NCBI GenBank assembly: GCA_913061435.1 | Contig: CAJXUK010000021.1 | Coordinates: 1-50,753, forward strand | Length of the DNA stretch: 50,753 nt | Direction of reading: 5' to 3' | Origin: an uncultured Thalassolituus sp. | GTDB lineage: Bacteria > Pseudomonadota > Gammaproteobacteria > Pseudomonadales > Oceanobacteraceae | Shown here: piece after piece, positions 15,891 to 25,413 of the stretch | Position numbering within the stretch: the stretch's first letter is position 1 | How the letters are laid out: the number at the start of each line of letters is the position of its first letter | Position numbers and translations under genes: made by a program | The notes under the pieces: generated by a model | What the model was told of the DNA's origin: nothing | What the model saw: the letters and a program-made list of their open reading frames with translations, nothing else | Database searches by the model: none

Positions 15891-17258
15891 ATGCATCTTC
15901 ATATTTTAGGTATTTGTGGCACCTTTATGGGTAGCTTGGCGCAGTTGGCAAAAGCGCAGGGTCATAAAGTTACGGGTTCTGATCAGGGCATTTATCCACC
16001 CATGAGTGATCAGTTGGCACAAGCTGGTATTGAAGTCATTGCCGGTTTTGATCCCAGTCAGCTCGAGCCTGCCCCTGATTATGTGATTATTGGCAATGCC
16101 ATGAGTCGCGGAAATCCCGCAGTAGAGTATGTTCTTGATCGTGGCATACCTTATCTTTCGGGCCCCGACTGGATGGGTAAGTACTTACTTACTAATAAAT
16201 GGGTGATGGCGGTTTCGGGCACTCACGGTAAAACCACAACCGCCTGTATGCTTGCTTGGATTTTAGAATACGCGGGTATGAATCCAAGTTATTTAATCGG
16301 CGGCGTACCAGAAAATTTTTCAACATCTGCACGACTCACCGATTCCAATTTTTTTATTATCGAAGCCGACGAATACGACACCGCTTTTTTTGATAAGCGC
16401 TCTAAGTTTATCCATTACCATCCAAGAACCTTGGTGATGAATAACTTAGAGTTCGATCATGCTGATATTTTTGATGATCTAGCTGCTATTGAACGTCAAT
16501 TTCACCACCTGGTCCGAACGGTACCTGCATCGGGTTTGATTATCTATCCAGATGATAATGACGCTTTAAAAAGAGTAATTGAACAAGGGTGTTGGAGCGA
16601 TCAAGGGTTATTAAATACTGCGCAAGGCTGGATGGTAGAAGCCGTGTTGGCCGACAGCAGCGAATTTAATATCTTGTATCACAATGACATTGTTGCCACG
16701 GTTCGTTGGGATTTATGTGGCGAGCACAACATGGCGAATGCCATGGCTGCCATCGTTGCTGCCCGTCATGTTGGCGTTGAGCCCAAAACAGCAGCCGCTG
16801 CCCTGGCTGAATTTCAATCGGTTAAGCGCCGTATGGAGTTGGTCGGCGAAGTTAATAATATCCGTATTTACGATGATTTTGCTCATCACCCCACCGCAAT
16901 CAAGTTAACTCTTGCCGGTGCGCGGGCAAAAGGGATTGTTGAAAAAAGACCGGGACGTTTGCTGGCGGTGCTGGAGCCAAGATCAAACACCATGAAGATG
17001 GGTGAACATAAAGAAACCCTTGCTGCGAGTGTTGTCGATGCGGATAGCACTTTTTGGTTGGCGCCAGAAGGCTTATCATGGTCTTTGGCAGAAGCGGTTG
17101 CAGAATTACCGCAGCAAACGGTTTGTTATAGCGTCGGCGAACTGGAACAGCATTTGTTAGACGAGATTAAAGCCGGTGACGATGTGGTTATTATGTCTAA
17201 TGGCAGTTTTTCTGGTTTGCATGGCTCCTTGTTGAGTCAGTTAAAAGCAAAGTATTAA
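15891..17258 (+). CDS. mpl: UDP-N-acetylmuramate:L-Ala-D-Glu-meso-DAP ligase
   Basis: A 455-residue peptidoglycan-recycling enzyme that joins the recovered tripeptide to UDP-MurNAc using ATP. It has the Mur ligase N-terminal domain (MHLHILGICGTFMGSLAQLA), the ATP loop GTHGKTTTACM near residue 109 and the central motif EADEYDTAFFDKRSKF. Length and the HILGICGTFMG start match E. coli Mpl. I place the start at the ATG 15891 rather than a TTG two codons earlier because the resulting N-terminus aligns with the family. Confidence 0.95.
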   Translation: MHLHILGICGTFMGSLAQLAKAQGHKVTGSDQGIYPPMSDQLAQAGIEVIAGFDPSQLEPAPDYVIIGNAMSRGNPAVEYVLDRGIPYLSGPDWMGKYLLTNKWVMAVSGTHGKTTTACMLAWILEYAGMNPSYLIGGVPENFSTSARLTDSNFFIIEADEYDTAFFDKRSKFIHYHPRTLVMNNLEFDHADIFDDLAAIERQFHHLVRTVPASGLIIYPDDNDALKRVIEQGCWSDQGLLNTAQGWMVEAVLADSSEFNILYHNDIVATVRWDLCGEHNMANAMAAIVAARHVGVEPKTAAAALAEFQSVKRRMELVGEVNNIRIYDDFAHHPTAIKLTLAGARAKGIVEKRPGRLLAVLEPRSNTMKMGEHKETLAASVVDADSTFWLAPEGLSWSLAEAVAELPQQTVCYSVGELEQHLLDEIKAGDDVVIMSNGSFSGLHGSLLSQLKAKY

Positions 17259-17289
17259 CTGCTTGCATAGATAGCCGTTCAAGCATCAG

Positions 17290-17325
17290 CCGTTAATTAA
17301 AAAGAAACCGTTAACTAAAAAGAAG
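17290..17325. repeat. 18-bp tandem duplication between mpl and ubiX
   Basis: Two adjacent units, CCGTTAATTAAAAAGAAA and CCGTTAACTAAAAAGAAG, differ at two of 18 positions. It lies in the noncoding stretch before ubiX and has no visible function. Confidence 0.6.
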
Positions 17326-17361
17326 CGAATGTTAAAAACCGCTTAAATAAGAGGATTAAAG

Positions 17362-18000
17362 GTGTCAACTTCAACGCCGCAAAAATACACCGCTAATGTG
17401 TGCGTCGCTATTACTGGTGCGTCTGGCTCACCGTACGCCATGCGCTTAATAGAAATACTGTTAAAAAGTGACTGCACGGTATCGGTTATTATCTCAAAAG
17501 CCGCGCAACTGGTGATGGCTACCGAAACTGAATATAAAATTCCGGGGCAGGTGCGTGGTCAAGCGGATTACTTACATGATTACTTTAAGGCTGATGAAGA
17601 CCAGCTAAAAGTCTATGGCCGTGAAGATTGGATGTCGCCTTGGGCATCGGGCTCAGGACGAAATGGTGCCATGGTTATTTGTCCGTGCAGCACCGGTACC
17701 TTATCTGCTGTTGCTACGGGAGCTAGTAATAATTTGGTTGAGCGCGCTGCTGATGTAGCATTAAAAGAACGCCGCCAATTGATTTTAGTACCCAGAGAGA
17801 CGCCGTTTTCAACATTGCATTTACAAAATATGTTGACATTAAGTCAGATGGGAGCAGTTATCTTGCCGGCTAGCCCAGGGTTTTATCATCAGCCGGAAAA
17901 TATTGCTGATTTGGTTGATTTTGTGGTTGCGCGTATTTTAAATCAACTCAAAATCGAGCATCAGTTGTTGCCACGTTGGGGCGAAAAAACAGCTGAGTGA
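17362..18000 (+). CDS. ubiX: Flavin prenyltransferase
   Basis: A 212-residue enzyme that makes prenylated FMN, the cofactor of the UbiD decarboxylase in ubiquinone synthesis. The flavoprotein fold begins VAITGASGSPYAMRL; later motifs include GAMVICPCSTGTLSAVATGASNNLVERAADV and the Arg/Glu segment LVPRETPFSTLHLQNM, all typical of UbiX. The start is a GTG at 17362, supported by GAGGA seven bases upstream. No ubiD is nearby. Confidence 0.94.
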   Translation: MSTSTPQKYTANVCVAITGASGSPYAMRLIEILLKSDCTVSVIISKAAQLVMATETEYKIPGQVRGQADYLHDYFKADEDQLKVYGREDWMSPWASGSGRNGAMVICPCSTGTLSAVATGASNNLVERAADVALKERRQLILVPRETPFSTLHLQNMLTLSQMGAVILPASPGFYHQPENIADLVDFVVARILNQLKIEHQLLPRWGEKTAE

Positions 18001-18019
18001 TGCTTTGAAGCATTCTTCA

Positions 18020-18072
18020 ATATAAAAAAGATACCTTATATAAAAAAGATGTCTTATATAAAAATATGCCTT
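18020..18072. repeat. Three 18-bp tandem units before a small membrane protein gene
   Basis: Units at 18020-18037 (ATATAAAAAAGATACCTT), 18038-18055 (ATATAAAAAAGATGTCTT) and 18056-18072 (ATATAAAAATATGCCTT) follow one another. They are succeeded by a short TTAAT/AATTT pentamer run to about 18097, just before the binding site of the gene at 18110. The A/T-rich array lies where a promoter would be expected, so slippage could alter promoter spacing; that is speculation. Confidence 0.6.
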
Positions 18073-18109
18073 TATTAATTTAATTTAATTTAATTTTTTG
18101 GAAGTAAAA

Positions 18110-18445
18110 ATGAGCCGAGTAGAAAAGCGTGTATCAGCCGATGGCGATAAAGTGAAGCACATCATAATGGGATTCATTGCCGGTATTATAATCTCTGTAT
18201 TGTCATTAGAATATTATGGGTATTTGCGTCATTCACGTGAAGTTGATTCTGCCACTGTGGAAGAGTTTAAGTTATTAACCTTAAAGCCAGGTTATGATGT
18301 AAAAACATCTTCTAAACCTTCGGGTAAAACAGCTTTTTGTTCGGGTGGTAGCTTACTAATGCGTGCAGACAAAACACCCTCTGCCGCTGGCATTTTAGTT
18401 GACGCTAAAAGCCGCGTGATTAAATGTGATAACAAAGCGTTGTAG
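18110..18445 (+). CDS. Small single-pass membrane protein of unknown function
   Basis: A 111-residue protein with a charged N-terminus (1-15), one membrane helix (about 17-36, HIIMGFIAGIIISVLSLEYY) and a probably periplasmic C-terminal part with two cysteines (AFCSGG and IKCDN) that could pair. I place the start at ATG 18110 because GGAAG lies five bases upstream; an in-frame TTG four codons earlier overlaps that binding site. No family is recognised. Confidence 0.6.
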   Translation: MSRVEKRVSADGDKVKHIIMGFIAGIIISVLSLEYYGYLRHSREVDSATVEEFKLLTLKPGYDVKTSSKPSGKTAFCSGGSLLMRADKTPSAAGILVDAKSRVIKCDNKAL

Positions 18446-18527
18446 GCTCGTTGTATAACCATGCAGCGAAATACACGTTACACCTGAAAATTAAAGAATA
18501 CTGACTCAGCTTATAAAGATAATAATT

Positions 18528-21050
18528 ATGAAGTCACCGCATAGGGTTTTATTAGGAAGCGCTTTCATTTTAGCGCTCAGCAGTTCGTTTGTGTCTGCTG
18601 ACATCGAAGATATGGATAACGACGGTATTGCCGATAGTATTGATACTGATCGTGATGGCGATGGATTGTCTAATTTTTTTGAAACCGCGACCGGTTCAGA
18701 CCCTAATGTGCCAGATCAGTTTGATCTAGATAGCGATGGTATCCCGGATTCCATTGATGCTGATCAAGACGGAGACGGTGTTTTAGATAAAGATGATCAT
18801 TTCCCAAGAGACTCAAAGGCTGTTAGGGATACCGATGGCGACGGCGTGCCCGACAAGTTAGATAAAGACATCGATGGTGATCGAATTAGTAACGAATACG
18901 AAGCTCAGCTCGGTTTTGCTATTGATAATGCCAGTGAAACACCGGCAGATCGAGATAAAGACGGTATTCCCGATGCGCTTGATGCCGATATGGATAACGA
19001 TGGTTATAACAATCGTCAAGATGTGTTCCCGTTAGACGATTCAGAATGGCACGATCTGGATAAAGATGGCATTGGTGATAACAGCGATGAAGACATCGAC
19101 GGTGATGGCTATAACAATGACCAAGAACAGCAATTAGGTTTTGACCCTCGTTCGGCTAAAAGTAAGCCTAAAGATTTTGATAAAGACGGTATTCCTGATC
19201 AATTGGATGACGATCGCGATGGCGATGGTGTAGCAAACCACAAAGATGCATTCCCGGACGACCCACGAGACTTCTCCGACATTGACGGTGATGGTATTCC
19301 TGATAGTCGCGATCAAGATGCCGATGGTGACGGCATAGCCAATGTTTTTGAGTATCACCTAGGTACCGATCCATTAGACCCTAACAGTGCGCCTAAAGAC
19401 AGTGATAAAGACGCTATGCCAGATGCTTTTGATACCGATAGAGATGGCGATGGTGTCGAAAATAACTTAGATGTTTTTCCGGATAACCCAAAAGAGTGGA
19501 ACGATTTAGACACTGATGGGATTGGTGACAACGCCGATACCGACCTGGATAATGACGGTTATTCAAACGAATCTGAACAGGCTGCCGGTACCGATGAACG
19601 AGATGTTAACAGTGTTCCGTTAGATTTTGATAAAGATGGCATTGTTGATGTACTCGACGACGATATGGATAACGATGGCTATTTAAACGCCGTTGATGCT
19701 TTCCCTCTGAATAGCCAAGACTGGGCTGATTTAGACGGTGATGGTGTGGGTGATAATGCCGATAGCGATCGCGATGGCGATGGCATTAATAACGACTATG
19801 AAATGCGTCTGGGATTTGACCCAGATTCAGCCACAAGTGTTCCTGCTGATCTTGATAAAGACGGCACTCCAGATAATCTCGATGCGGATATCGATGGCGA
19901 TTCTATTCCTAATGCTCTGGATGTTTTTCCATTAAATAAAGAAGAGTGGTTTGATACAGATGTTGATGGTATCGGCGATAATTCGGATCTTGACCGAGAC
20001 GGCGATGGCATTAGTAACCAATTTGAAAAACAACTTGGCACCAATGATCTCGACCCTGCAAGCAAGCCAGGTGATAGTGATAATGATGGCATTCCCGATG
20101 CATTGGATGATGATCGAGACGGTGACGGTTATGTGAATGATAAAGATGCCTTTGCTGACGATTCTTCAGAATGGAGTGATATGGATGCAGATGGTCGTGG
20201 GGATAATTCTGACCTTGATATTGATGGCGACCGCATTAGCAATGTCTTTGAAATTAAACTGGGTTTTGACCCCAAAGACCCTTCTTCTGTGCCATCAGAT
20301 ATCGATAGCGATGGTATTCCTGATGCTTTAGATGATGATAAAGACGGGGATAATGTAGTAAACTCAGAAGACGCTTTCCCTAATGACGCTAACGAATCAA
20401 CCGACATGGATGGCGACGGTATTGGCGATAACAGCGATCTTGATGTAGATGGCGATGGTATCAGTAATGAATATGAACTGGCATTAGAATTTAACCCTGA
20501 TGATGCTCGATCAACACCTGCAGATATGGATAAAGATGGGATTCCTGATGCGTTAGACGATGATAAAGACGGTGATGGTAGAGCCAACGCCCTTGACCTG
20601 TTTGCAAACGATGGTCGTGAATGGGCGGATTTAGATGGCGATGGCATTGGCGATAATAGTGATAATGATCGTGACGGTGATGGTTACAGTAATCGTGCAG
20701 AAATCTCTGCGGGCACCAAAGTAGCCGACCCTTCGAGCTTTCCTGATGCGCTTAAACCGGTTCTTGAGAATGTGCGCTGGCATCCGATTGACTCTGTTAA
20801 TGGTAGAGCCTCAGCTTATGAATTAACGGGCATGGCATTTGACGATGGAATGGGTCTTGATTCAATATGGTTGCAAGATGCTGCCGGTAATCGCTGGGCT
20901 GGTAACTTTATTTATGCCAGCCATTTTAAAGTGACCATACTTGCCACAGATAAAGCGGTTAATGCTAATAGCCTACAAGCTCCGTTAACATTGCACGTAA
21001 CGGACAAGGCCGGTAATGAACAAGGCTTGCGTGTTACTTTGCCCCAGTAA
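18528..21050 (+). CDS. Secreted calcium-binding protein with thrombospondin type 3 repeats
   Basis: An 840-residue very acidic protein with a signal peptide (about 1-24, ending FVSA). From about residue 25 to 745 it is a tandem array of Asp-rich calcium-binding motifs of the DxDxDGxxD type: a partial unit followed by nine units of about 75 residues. Each unit has two parts, DxDKDGIPDALDxDxDGDGxxN-x-x-D-x-FP and a DGIGDNSDxDxDGDGxSN-x-x-E-x-x-LGxDP part. The last 95 or so residues are not repeated and look like a beta-sandwich (LENVRWHPID..., LTLHVTDKAGN). Such proteins are usually surface or extracellular and rigidify with calcium. No sorting tag or export genes are adjacent, so the final location is uncertain. 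Confidence 0.9.
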   Translation: MKSPHRVLLGSAFILALSSSFVSADIEDMDNDGIADSIDTDRDGDGLSNFFETATGSDPNVPDQFDLDSDGIPDSIDADQDGDGVLDKDDHFPRDSKAVRDTDGDGVPDKLDKDIDGDRISNEYEAQLGFAIDNASETPADRDKDGIPDALDADMDNDGYNNRQDVFPLDDSEWHDLDKDGIGDNSDEDIDGDGYNNDQEQQLGFDPRSAKSKPKDFDKDGIPDQLDDDRDGDGVANHKDAFPDDPRDFSDIDGDGIPDSRDQDADGDGIANVFEYHLGTDPLDPNSAPKDSDKDAMPDAFDTDRDGDGVENNLDVFPDNPKEWNDLDTDGIGDNADTDLDNDGYSNESEQAAGTDERDVNSVPLDFDKDGIVDVLDDDMDNDGYLNAVDAFPLNSQDWADLDGDGVGDNADSDRDGDGINNDYEMRLGFDPDSATSVPADLDKDGTPDNLDADIDGDSIPNALDVFPLNKEEWFDTDVDGIGDNSDLDRDGDGISNQFEKQLGTNDLDPASKPGDSDNDGIPDALDDDRDGDGYVNDKDAFADDSSEWSDMDADGRGDNSDLDIDGDRISNVFEIKLGFDPKDPSSVPSDIDSDGIPDALDDDKDGDNVVNSEDAFPNDANESTDMDGDGIGDNSDLDVDGDGISNEYELALEFNPDDARSTPADMDKDGIPDALDDDKDGDGRANALDLFANDGREWADLDGDGIGDNSDNDRDGDGYSNRAEISAGTKVADPSSFPDALKPVLENVRWHPIDSVNGRASAYELTGMAFDDGMGLDSIWLQDAAGNRWAGNFIYASHFKVTILATDKAVNANSLQAPLTLHVTDKAGNEQGLRVTLPQ

Positions 21051-21140
21051 GTTTATAGTAGATTTAAAAAGGCTGCTTAAATAGCCAAACAACATTCAAT
21101 AAAAATAACAATAAGCGCTTAGCGCAATGGACATAACACC

Positions 21141-22001
21141 ATGGAACAGATTAGCGACATTGATTCGACCACCGATACGTCACGCATAAGTATCAGTGCT
21201 CATTACACCGGATATATTTGGTATAACAATGGCTTGTCTCATGCGCAATTCGTTACCCCAATGGGGCGTGCTGCGTATTGGGCATTAAAGCCCATGAATG
21301 CTTTTATGCAGGTGATGGTTGGTGCCAGCATAGACACTTTTTTATTGCAGCGTCATTACGTACTTGATCACTTAGTTGAACAAGCCATTGCCGATGGTTA
21401 TGAGCAGGTTGTTGAATTGGCAGCAGGCTTATCGTCTCGTGGCTATTTGGTTAAAAAAGCTCATCCTCATGTGCATTATGTTGAAGGCGATTTGCCGGGG
21501 ATGTCTGCGCGCAAAGCCGAATTATTAGACAAATTAGGCCGCTCGGCGGGTCATGTAACCCAGCCTTGTAATATTCTTGATGAAGACGGCCCACTATCAA
21601 TAGAAGCCTTGCTTTCTGGTTTGGATAACACTAAGAAAACATTAATTATCACAGAAGGTCTGGTTAATTATTTTGACTTGGCGACCATTCGCAAAGTTTG
21701 GTCTCGAATGGCGTTGGCAATGAAGCAATTTCCCAAGGCCCGTTATGTGACCGAAGTGTATCCTCAGCTTGAGCAGCACCCATCTTATAAATATGTGAAA
21801 GTTGCCCAAAAAGTAGTTGGTTTTTTTACTCAGGGAGAATACCCATTGCATTACAATTCTAACGAGTCAATGCAGCAGGGATTTTTAGAAGATGGTTTTG
21901 CACAGGTATCGGTGACCGCACCAGAAGACTATTATCAGACTCTTGATATGCCCACCAGTTCGCGACCAAGTCTCGTAAGATTGGTCGTGGCTGATTGCTA
22001 A
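21141..22001 (+). CDS. LCM-family SAM-dependent methyltransferase
   Basis: A 286-residue cytoplasmic protein of the leucine carboxyl methyltransferase-like (PPM1/LCMT) family. It shows the SAM-binding VVELAAGLSSRGYL, the acidic YVEGDLPGMSARKAELL, and LIITEGLVNYFDLATIRKVW, typical of the bacterial members. The bacterial substrates are mostly unknown. It follows the calcium-binding protein on the same strand after 90 bases; a functional link is not evident. Confidence 0.85.
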   Translation: MEQISDIDSTTDTSRISISAHYTGYIWYNNGLSHAQFVTPMGRAAYWALKPMNAFMQVMVGASIDTFLLQRHYVLDHLVEQAIADGYEQVVELAAGLSSRGYLVKKAHPHVHYVEGDLPGMSARKAELLDKLGRSAGHVTQPCNILDEDGPLSIEALLSGLDNTKKTLIITEGLVNYFDLATIRKVWSRMALAMKQFPKARYVTEVYPQLEQHPSYKYVKVAQKVVGFFTQGEYPLHYNSNESMQQGFLEDGFAQVSVTAPEDYYQTLDMPTSSRPSLVRLVVADC

Positions 22002-22014
22002 AGTTCTTATTTTA

Positions 22015-22051
22015 AAAGGCTAACAAGTTTTATAAAGGCTAATAAGTTTAT
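22015..22051. repeat. 18/19-bp tandem duplication
   Basis: AAAGGCTAACAAGTTTTAT and AAAGGCTAATAAGTTTAT lie side by side between the convergent methyltransferase and GGDEF genes, covering the last bases of the latter. It resembles the other short tandem duplications in intergenic DNA of this window. Confidence 0.55.
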
Positions 22052-23025
22052 TGTTCAGAAAACGCCGCGATTTGAAGCGTCGTTTTCTGCTGTTTGGTTA
22101 AGCTTTGCAGTAAACGTTTTTGTAATTCTTGTGCGGTTTCTCCAGTAGACCAAGTCGCGGCGCTGGTGGACAAACTGAGTTCTGGAATAGGGTCCCAAGA
22201 TTGCTGCTGCAAGTTACGTTTAATGCGCTCCATTAATACAATGGCACCATCATTAGGGCAGTGGGGCAGTAGTAAAATAAACAGATCTTCTTCTAAACGA
22301 AATATTTCATCACCTGCACGAATCAAATTTCGAGCGTGTTCTGTAAACACAGGTAAAAAGACTTCAATTGAACGACGGCCATGAATGTCTAACATTTGGT
22401 GATAGTCATCAACGGTGAGCGCAATTAAACTAATTGGGTCGTTAGAATTTTCACTGCGGCTGATTTCACGATCAAGAGTGTGATAAAAATGGCGTTTGTT
22501 ATAAGCCCCACTGATTTGATCGGTTAATGCTAAGCGGCGCAGCGAGCTGCGTTTAATTTGAGTTAAATAGGCGTAGCACCATGCCGATCCCAAAAATAAA
22601 GAATAATTAATCCCCGAGCGCAGACCTTCTTGCCACCCCAAATTTGACCACATCATGATTGTAGTAACTAAAACGACAACTAGGTTAATAATAGTGGCGT
22701 TTAAAATAGGTAAACAAAAAAAGCTAAATAACGGCAGCGCATATAAATAATGCGTCATTAACGTTGGATAGTTGGGTAGTTGATACAGAGCCAAGATCGC
22801 CAACAAAATGATTAAAACATGATGCACCCAAGTTGACGGTGTATGGTCTCGATTAATATAAATAAATACTGCGCTAAATAAGAATGCAGGTACGCCAATC
22901 GCGCTAGAAAGTACCAATGAATAAAGCCCTTGGCGGTACTGATCAACCATTAATATACAAATAGCTAATGCTGCTAGTACGTATAATATTATCTGAATAC
23001 GCAAAGTTAGTTGTTGCTGTTGCAT
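22048..23025 (-). CDS. Membrane GGDEF-domain protein with degenerate signature
   Basis: A 325-residue inner-membrane protein: six or so helices (about 8-165, no recognised sensor fold) followed by a GGDEF domain (about 170-320, beginning ALTDQISGAYNKRHFYHTLDREI). The catalytic signature GGDEF reads EEDLF (RLEEDLFILLLP), so cyclic-di-GMP synthesis is unlikely; it may bind nucleotides or act by protein contact. Its start overlaps the stop of the upstream paralogue by one base (TAATG), so the two are translationally coupled. The family call is certain; the lack of activity is inferred. Confidence 0.88.
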   Translation of the reverse strand: MQQQQLTLRIQIILYVLAALAICILMVDQYRQGLYSLVLSSAIGVPAFLFSAVFIYINRDHTPSTWVHHVLIILLAILALYQLPNYPTLMTHYLYALPLFSFFCLPILNATIINLVVVLVTTIMMWSNLGWQEGLRSGINYSLFLGSAWCYAYLTQIKRSSLRRLALTDQISGAYNKRHFYHTLDREISRSENSNDPISLIALTVDDYHQMLDIHGRRSIEVFLPVFTEHARNLIRAGDEIFRLEEDLFILLLPHCPNDGAIVLMERIKRNLQQQSWDPIPELSLSTSAATWSTGETAQELQKRLLQSLTKQQKTTLQIAAFSEQ

Positions 23026-23960
23026 TACTTGGCTTCCTCCAGCAACGAAGTTGCACGCTTTAATAAGCTGTAGCTGTCATCTTCTGGGCGATAAGTCTCC
23101 GTCTTAATTAAAAACTTATTTTTTGTTGCGTGTCGACTTTTGCTAATTCGGGTTAATAATTCTGCCCGTAATATCTCACCCTCTTCCGGGGTACTATTAG
23201 GCAGTACCACGACAAAATCGTCATTATCTAAGCGATAGCAGGTATCAAATTCACGAATGGTAGATTGTAAGCGGTGGCCTGCGTTGGCGATGCGGTTTTC
23301 AAACTCGTCTGTTTTAAGGTCGTGCCAAGACGCTGGTAAGCGAATAGAAATTAATACCAGACCGGTTCGTTGACGATCGGCGCGAGTGATTTCTTTGTTC
23401 ATATTGTGATGAAATTGATGTTCGTTATAAACCTTAGTTAAAGGGTCTGTATTAATTAATTTAAATAGCATTAAATTATTACGCTCGTTAACGAGCGCAT
23501 AAACCAGAGAAAATGCGTAGCAAGCAATGTAGGTAAATAGCAGTTGTAAGCGAACGTAGTTATCAAAGTTATTAAGAACCACCCAGAAGATAACCGCGCT
23601 GTAGGTAAGGGTGATGTAATTGGCAATATGAAAGGGAAACAAGAAAAAAACATAAATAGGAAAAAAATAAACCCATTGCACCACAAAAGTCTCTTGTTGC
23701 ATGCCAAAAATGGTAAACACGCCAAGCAGAATGGTTAACCCCCACTCTACATAAGGTGGAGTGCGTTTTTTTCGACGCAGCAACAAGTAGCCGGCGTAAA
23801 CGATTAACAAAGCACTGAAACTGGCAGCGACTAGGGCAAATAATAATTCTTCTTTTAAATAGTCCAACAGCGCAATAACGCTCAGTGCAAAAGCCGCTAA
23901 TAAACAATAAACGACTTTAACTTGCATAATAACTATGTGTTGAAAAGCAGGCTTTTCCAT
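23025..23960 (-). CDS. Membrane GGDEF-domain protein with degenerate signature, paralogue
   Basis: About 311 residues with the same plan as its downstream partner: an N-terminal bundle of five or six helices (from VVYCLLAAFALSVIALLDYL) and a GGDEF domain starting LINTDPLTKVYNEHQFHHNMNKEI. The signature is DNDDF (RLDNDDFVVVLP) in place of GGDEF, so cyclase activity is doubtful. An open frame extends to 24101, but that start would be a TTG; I prefer the ATG at 23960 because it gives an N-terminus the length of the paralogue's (the ATG at 23927 is also possible). It probably arose by tandem duplication. It is divergent from proA. Confidence 0.85.
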   Translation of the reverse strand: MEKPAFQHIVIMQVKVVYCLLAAFALSVIALLDYLKEELLFALVAASFSALLIVYAGYLLLRRKKRTPPYVEWGLTILLGVFTIFGMQQETFVVQWVYFFPIYVFFLFPFHIANYITLTYSAVIFWVVLNNFDNYVRLQLLFTYIACYAFSLVYALVNERNNLMLFKLINTDPLTKVYNEHQFHHNMNKEITRADRQRTGLVLISIRLPASWHDLKTDEFENRIANAGHRLQSTIREFDTCYRLDNDDFVVVLPNSTPEEGEILRAELLTRISKSRHATKNKFLIKTETYRPEDDSYSLLKRATSLLEEAK

Positions 23961-24111
23961 AAAAGGCAGGGTACTTGTAACGGGTGATTGTGTAAGTGTA
24001 GTGTTAATTGGCAGATAGTTGCAAATAGAGTGGATGAACAAAGCATTTCTAGTCTGTATACTGATGCTTATTAAATGCTTTAAATTCAGTCTATATGCCA
24101 AGAGAGTGATG

Positions 24112-25368
24112 ATGGAAATTCAACAATATATGCAAACCCTAGGTCAGCAAGCACGCCAAGCGTCTCGAGCAATGGCTCGTGCAACAACAGGGATTAAAAA
24201 CCAAGCATTATTGAATATTGCACAACAGATTGAAGTCAGTAGAGATGCTTTAAAAGAAGCGAATGCTAAAGACATGGCGCGCGGTGAAGAAAATGGCTTA
24301 GACGCCGCATTACTAGATCGCCTCGAATTAACCGATGGTCGTATCGATACCATGTTAGAAGGCCTAAAGCAGGTTGCGGGTTTAGCCGACCCTGTCGGTG
24401 GTATTACTGATTTGAACTATCGCCCAAGCGGTATTCAAGTGGGTAAGATGCGCGTACCGTTAGGGGTGATTGGTATTATTTATGAATCACGTCCCAATGT
24501 GACCATCGAAGCCGCGAGCTTGTGCTTAAAATCAGGCAACGCTACGATTTTGCGTGGTGGTTCAGAAGCGATAGAATCGAACCAAGCGCTGGCCTTGTGC
24601 ATTGCTAAAGGCTTGGAAGACGCAGGACTACCTGCGCAAGCCGTGCAAGTAGTAGAAACCACCGATCGTGCGGCCGTAGGTGAGTTAATCACCATGCCAG
24701 AATATGTTGATGTGATTGTTCCTCGTGGCGGCAGGGGCTTAATCGAACGTATTAGCCGAGATGCAAAAGTCACGGTGATCAAGCACCTTGATGGTATTTG
24801 TCATGTGTATATCGATGAAGAGGCCGATCTCGCAAAAGCGACTAACATTGCAATTAACTCTAAAACTCATCGTTATGGCACCTGTAATACCATGGAAACC
24901 TTATTGGTTCATGAGAATATCGCAGCAAAAATTTTGCCTGATTTAGAATCGGCCTATTCGTCATTGGGCGTTGAGTTGCGAGGTTGTGAAAAAACTCTAG
25001 AAATCTTATCCACAGCTGTTGCCGCGACGGCAGAAGATTGGGATACCGAATATTTAGCGCCGATTTTGGCGATTAAGATTGTTGCAGACTTAGATGAAGC
25101 CATCGATCATATTAATGCTCATGGCTCACACCACACCGATACCATTGTTAGTGAGAACTATACCAAGTCACGTCGTTTCTTAGTTGAAGTAGACTCTAGC
25201 TCGGTGATGATCAACGCCTCAACCCGTTTTGCCGATGGTTTTGAATATGGCTTGGGCGCTGAAATTGGTATTTCTACCGATAAAATCCACGCCCGTGGCC
25301 CCGTTGGTCTTGATGGCTTAACATCGCAGAAGTATGTGGTATTAGGTGACGGCGAAATCCGTAAGTAG
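24112..25368 (+). CDS. proA: Gamma-glutamyl phosphate reductase
   Basis: A 418-residue cytoplasmic enzyme of proline synthesis that reduces gamma-glutamyl phosphate to glutamate semialdehyde with NADPH. Family motifs include [20 protein letters not shown], the [13 protein letters not shown] loop and the catalytic cysteine region [13 protein letters not shown]. The start is placed at ATG 24112 (an ATG one codon earlier is equivalent) because AGAGAG precedes it and the family begins about here; longer in-frame starts add an unlikely hydrophobic leader. proB is not in the window. It heads the co-oriented nadD-lipA block. Confidence 0.95.
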   Translation: MEIQQYMQTLGQQARQASRAMARATTGIKNQALLNIAQQIEVSRDALKEANAKDMARGEENGLDAALLDRLELTDGRIDTMLEGLKQVAGLADPVGGITDLNYRPSGIQVGKMRVPLGVIGIIYESRPNVTIEAASLCLKSGNATILRGGSEAIESNQALALCIAKGLEDAGLPAQAVQVVETTDRAAVGELITMPEYVDVIVPRGGRGLIERISRDAKVTVIKHLDGICHVYIDEEADLAKATNIAINSKTHRYGTCNTMETLLVHENIAAKILPDLESAYSSLGVELRGCEKTLEILSTAVAATAEDWDTEYLAPILAIKIVADLDEAIDHINAHGSHHTDTIVSENYTKSRRFLVEVDSSSVMINASTRFADGFEYGLGAEIGISTDKIHARGPVGLDGLTSQKYVVLGDGEIRK

Positions 25369-25413
25369 AGAATTCGACATTTGGGGCTTATAAATCGATT
25401 CATGATTAGGTAT

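Noticed and set aside
17290-18097. CRISPR-like array from short repeats around ubiX
   Set aside because: Units are directly adjacent with no spacers, number only two or three, and differ between sites.
20129-20647. Ser-rich minus-strand frame opposite the calcium-binding repeats
   Set aside because: It mirrors the Asp-rich repeats (GAT/ATC codons) and has no start signals.
23961-24101. N-terminal extension of the upstream GGDEF protein
   Set aside because: It would begin with TTG, lie across the proA promoter region and add residues absent from the paralogue.
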